Positions 60,007-64,000 of a stretch of 64,000 nucleotides of DNA are shown in pieces. The translations under genes and the position numbers were made by a program. The DNA is from Oryzias latipes. Lineage: Eukaryota > Chordata > Actinopteri > Beloniformes > Adrianichthyidae. Each line of letters opens with the position of its first letter. The stretch's first letter is position 1. The stretch covers positions 18,291,494 to 18,355,493 of the forward strand of contig NC_019881.2 of NCBI RefSeq assembly GCF_002234675.1. The letters are read 5' to 3'. The notes beneath the pieces were generated by a model. That model searched no databases, was not told the DNA's origin, and saw only the letters and a list, made by a program, of their open reading frames with translations.

Positions 60007-61059
60007 CTGAGGAGGGATGACACAGGCAGCGCCAACAACAGAAGCTGTTCTGGAGCGGAAATTACATCATCGTAACTTCTGTAACAAGATGTCAATCATA
60101 TGCCTGTAGCCAATCGCATTCAAAGCCTCGCCCTCACGTCAAAATGGGCCAAACTCTGAAACTGTAAAATGGGGACTGAAAGCAAAGAGGGAGAGAACGA
60201 AAAATAAACAAGTGAAAAAAACAGAATAGCAGCTGTAATAAAAAAGACGATTTTTTTTTCATTTGTTAAAATGTTTTTGTGTGAAATACAAGTTTTCAGT
60301 ATTTCTTTAAATTTTAAATATATATTTTTTCAAATTAACAATATGTCTATCAACTTTACAAATTTACATTTTATTCATTTCAAGTCAATCAAACCCCAAA
60401 CACATAGATTAACAATGGAGGCTCAAATCTCCAGATCTGAAAACGTTGTGACTATGAGGATTTGAAGGCTCAGCTGCAGCCGTTTGCACAGAATCTCTCT
60501 GCAATAAGCGGACTGAAGGCTCACTAACAACACCAACTCATCACCTTCAGTCAAATCTGAGCTGCAATCTTTTCTGTCCACCAAAGAGGATTCTCTGAGC
60601 TGCAGTCATGACCACTTATGGCAATTTCTAGACTAAGAGATGGAGTTTGCAGATTAGCTGGAGGCTGAGAGCAAACAGACTCAAAGCCGATTCATCAGGG
60701 GAGCAGCCAGAAGGGGAGGCGAAAATTCAAGGATCCCGGAGGTTCTTGTGGTGAGAGTCAACACCGCCGTCCCTTAGGTCTGCAAGCTTTAGTCCACTTC
60801 AAGTGTTGCAGGGAAATTAAAAGCCTTTTATCTTCAGCTCAAATATTTTGTTAGAAGATACCGCTTGATTTAATTTAAAGGGTGAAAAGTTCACGCTGAA
60901 CTTCGGACAAAAAAAATAAAATAAAACAGAACCTGTGGGACTTTCTCATAAGAAAAAAGGAGGCGTGTGTCAAAACGTTTCTACGAGTTCAAACAGCGGG
61001 TGAGAAAATGACACCTGAGCTCTGCAGAGGAGAAGAAGGAATTGCTCCTAATTCACAGC

Positions 61060-61135
61060 AATTTGAAGAAAAATACACAGAAATGCAATTTTGAGCTTAA
61101 TGTTCTTTTTATAAAACATAAATGAAAAGAAAAAT
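61060..61135. mobile_element. piggyBac-like MITE fragment (copy 5)
   Basis: ACAGCAATTTGAAGAAAAAT and GAAATGCAATTTTGAGCTTA match the right-hand third of the copy at 22803-23202. Confidence 0.5.
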
Positions 61136-61189
61136 TAATTGGTGAGGTCAATTCTTAAAATTGTGAAAATCCTCCATCATTTTACCCTT

Positions 61190-61620
61190 TCCTATATACT
61201 CGGAGCACCATTGAACAATCATAAGAAAAATGTCACAGCACTAATACAAAAATGCTGCAATGTTGGAGGGAGATGGCATCAGTAAGCAGCGATTGGTCCG
61301 AGCTCCAATCAGGTGTGATCTTGTTGGAAGTCCACACCCCTACCACTTAAACTTGAGAGAACCTTTCAATCAAAAGCTTTCAAATGTTTGATTGAAACCA
61401 CTTATTTAATTTGAGGCATCTTAGTGCTCAGTTTATAACTTAAATGACTTACAAAAAGAAGTATAATGACAAAAAATTTGAATTACTAAGAACGTAGATA
61501 TCAGAGCAACAATGGGTATTATGAAAAATGAATGACTAATAGCTATTTATTTCTCTGTAGAGCCAGCAGGTACTTCCTGTTTGGGACGCTGGGAATGGGG
61601 GTGGGGGTTCACTTTGTGTC
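61190..61620 (+). mobile_element. Dispersed TIR element, copy 5
   Basis: GCAGCGATTGGTCCGAG, TCTTGTTGGAAGTCCACACC, TGAGGCATCTTAGTGCTCAG and GCAGGTACTTCCTGTTTGGG align in order with 59611-59965. Confidence 0.55.
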
Positions 61621-63852
61621 AGAGGTCGCCTCTGTTCTAGTTCATGCATATTTATCACATATTCAGTCAGCAGGGGGGACGTGGAAGCTGTGGGGGGTGG
61701 GTGGGGGGCGGGGGTGTGCATGAAGAGCTGTCTTTGTATCCCCCTCTTCTGATTAACAAACAGGTAGCTGCACTTTGCTGCAGTGCCTAAAGTCACGTTT
61801 GGACGACTGAGTGGCGTTTTCGCTTTTGAAGCCTTCAATGGCAGAGAGAAGTGGTTCTGACCCCCCAACACACACTCTTATCCTCAGCTGCTGCTATGGT
61901 CTGGAGTGGTTGATTGAATTAAGACAAGGTAACCACTTCAGGCGGGTTCCCACGACTCCTCACGCCGCGGTTTAGGCTCCGCCCTCACCTTGAAGGAAAC
62001 TGCAGTTTTCTGGCCCTGAGGAACTCCACGAACATCAGATTGTTCCTTCACTACTATGCCGGACATGTTAACCCCTTCATGGCGGAATTTATTCCCAAAT
62101 AAAAATAAAAAAAAAGATTCGTTGATGTGATGCTAAAGTACGAAATGGTAAATTGTTAAACAGAAGGTTTCATTCATCAACATGCAAAACTCAAAACAAA
62201 AAGAGAACAAAATCTATTATTTTAGCAATAAAATACAAGTTTAGAATAAAAAAAAGTAGAACAAATTCTTTTTCAGACCTTGTTAAACTGTTTATTTATT
62301 GAAGTCATTCTTTGCGGTGTTCAATTTCATTTCCAAACTGGAAAAAACTCCTCTTGATTCTGCAATGTGACGTTTTACAAAAGCAGAGAAACAAATTGCT
62401 CTGAAGGGTGTGGTGGAGGGAAAATCGGCATGATATTCTGGTGAACTTTGAAATATTATTGCAGGGGTGGGGGTGGGGGGTGGGGGATGGAAGACTTTAT
62501 GTGAGGGTGGAGGCCCGGTTCAGCCCGGTGCTGAGCTGGCGTCCCATGGATCCAGCTCATTCAGCGAGACACAAACCGAAACCCCCTGGAGTCCACATTC
62601 CACCGGATCCGGTATCTTCTGGGCGATGAAACAACATGGGATCTCCAACAAACACCAACATGGAGGAGCCAGATGGTGCACCTGCTAACTAACAGCAAAG
62701 TGTGGGGCTCTGTCTTTTGTCTGTCGTTTAGCGCGCACCGTGAGACCAAATGTTTACAGCGTCTGAGCCAACTCATAAACCCAGGAAGAAGGACGCTAAT
62801 CTGTCCACACGCCAAAGCCAAACCCAGCCCGTTTCCGTTGGCAGCGCCTCGCTAAACGCCAAACTATGACGCCTGCCGTCGTATCAAAACAAATAAAAGG
62901 CAGAGACAAGCTTTTTGTTTGGATATACGGCCTGGATAACCCAAAATAGACTCAGTTCACTGTGTGTATGTAGTTAGTAGTGTTTATGTGCGTTCCTCAC
63001 TGCTAAGATCACGCAGCACTTTGAGCTGGAAGTGTCGAGCTGAGCATCATGGAAGAGGCGCCGTTGTGGTTTTTATGGAACAGAGGTTGAATGCCGTCTG
63101 TACCGAAAGACATGGGGGCCAATAAAAAGGAAAAACATGTTGTTTTGACTTTTAAGGGAAAATTCTTCTCATGATTGTCCAATGACGCTTCGAGTTGAGA
63201 GGACAGGGCAAGAACCTGACATCTGGAGGGCCTTCTATAATTGATGTGGGCAGGTGGCCCTTGTACGTCCCTGTGGAGATCACCGCAGTCTCCTGTGCCG
63301 TGCCTTTGAACCCCGGTACCCCCCCTTTCACATGGATGGCAGTTTGCTTGTGAAATGACCCCCCTCCCAATGGATTCAATGGGTGCTGGAATTAGTAGGA
63401 AAGCGGCGAGAGGAGCCTCAAGAGTCTCTCTCTTTGAAGTGAAGTGACCTGACGGAAGAACAAAAACGGCTTTTTGTTGAGCAAAAGGAAGCGCAGAGGT
63501 CATTCAATATTAAACTGCTGGACGGGCCTCACATCAAACTCATGTGGGGGAAGAAGCAGAACCTAACTTGCAGATAAAAAGAAAAAATGTAAAAATGACA
63601 TTTATTTATCAAAAACAACGTAAATTAAATTAAAATTTAACCCACCCCCCACTAGTAGAACGGCTGCACCCCCTATCCCCGCCACCCTGATCAGAGCTAC
63701 ACGTGACAAATTTATGAAGTAAACACTTTTCAAGATGGTGGCTTTTCTGTTCGATTTATCTCCATAGCAACCATTTTATCTTTTGGTCGCCTGGACCTGA
63801 CGAACAGATCGATGTAATTTTTAGAAGAATCTGCAAAAGTAAATTTTTGCCG

Positions 63853-64000
63853 CCCTTTTTTCCCCGGGGTTCCCCCCTCCTGGGCGGGGGCGGCGGGCCC
63901 CTGCCTTGCTCCTACCTGGACCAACCGTGGGCCGGGTGGGTGGCTGCCTGGAGTGCGGAGCGGGTCTCCCTTGGGGGGTCCTGGCTCGTACCTGGGGTCG
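63853..64000. repeat. GC-rich, low-complexity block at window edge
   Basis: Abrupt change from AT-rich intron to G/C-rich sequence with repeated CCTGG/GGGTCCTGG-like words, cut off by the window end. Could be the start of a GC-rich minisatellite or transposon; not identified. Confidence 0.5.

Larger units (their letters stand above)
58908..60240. mobile_element. Fold-back element, copy 2, split by nested insertions
   Basis: Begins GGGGTCAAATCAGGATCA (58908-58925), identical to the reverse complement of the right end of copy 1 (7411-7428). AACAGCTGCTGTTTTG (59107) matches copy 1 at 6960. The arms (59400-59480 and 60020-60085) are inverted around the TIR element. The right terminus is not clear. 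Confidence 0.55.
58819..64000. other. sema3c intron 1 (5' end not reached)
   Basis: No signal-peptide exon was found on the minus strand, so exon 1 and the promoter probably lie past the window end. The stretch holds nested repeats to about 61700, then AT-rich and mixed sequence, G-rich runs at 61594-61715 and 62465-62490, and a GC-rich block at the very end. Confidence 0.5.

Noticed and set aside
63009..63503. 164-residue minus-strand open frame considered as sema3c exon 1
   Set aside because: No signal peptide leading into the expected F-D-E junction and no donor in the right phase.

Overview
This window is vertebrate nuclear DNA, almost certainly from a teleost fish. The genes are split by canonical GT-AG introns. 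The non-coding DNA is AT-rich and full of teleost-type repeats: hAT and piggyBac-like non-autonomous elements, a tRNA-like SINE, L2-like LINE tails and a degraded reverse transcriptase. No species can be named from the sequence alone. I reconstructed three protein-coding genes exon by exon. In each, the exon phases chain without a single frame conflict.

Layout. (1) gnai1 on the minus strand: eight coding exons from 24325 down to 3220 encode a complete 354-residue G-protein alpha-i subunit; intron 1 is 13.7 kb and carries most of the gene's mobile DNA. (2) cd36 on the plus strand: twelve coding exons from 29037 to 37601 encode a complete 466-residue class B scavenger receptor. It lies head-to-head with gnai1 across 4.7 kb. 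A TATA-like box and a direct-repeat-1 nuclear-receptor half-site pair sit just upstream. (3) sema3c on the minus strand, tail-to-tail with cd36 across 3.0 kb: sixteen coding exons from 58818 down to 40619 encode 716 whole residues of a secreted class 3 semaphorin, up to its stop. The signal-peptide exon was not found and probably lies beyond position 64000, so the last 5.2 kb is intron 1.

The neighbourhood matches the mammalian GNAI1-CD36-GNAT3-SEMA3C block, but no transducin-like (GNAT3) exons are seen between cd36 and sema3c, and gnai1 faces away from cd36. The three genes do not form a pathway. They act in Gi signalling, fatty-acid/lipoprotein uptake and axon/vascular guidance, and they share a chromosomal block.

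The more unusual content is non-coding. There are several mobile elements with intact target-site duplications. Two perfect inverted repeats with 2-nt spacers flank one sema3c exon. A degenerate roughly 80-bp repeat with an internal hairpin occurs at two or three distant loci. A TA microsatellite is interrupted by a 16-bp motif whose inverted copy lies about 1.8 kb away. Large fold-back elements are nested with other repeats. I found no CRISPR, operon, phage, rRNA or bona fide tRNA gene.
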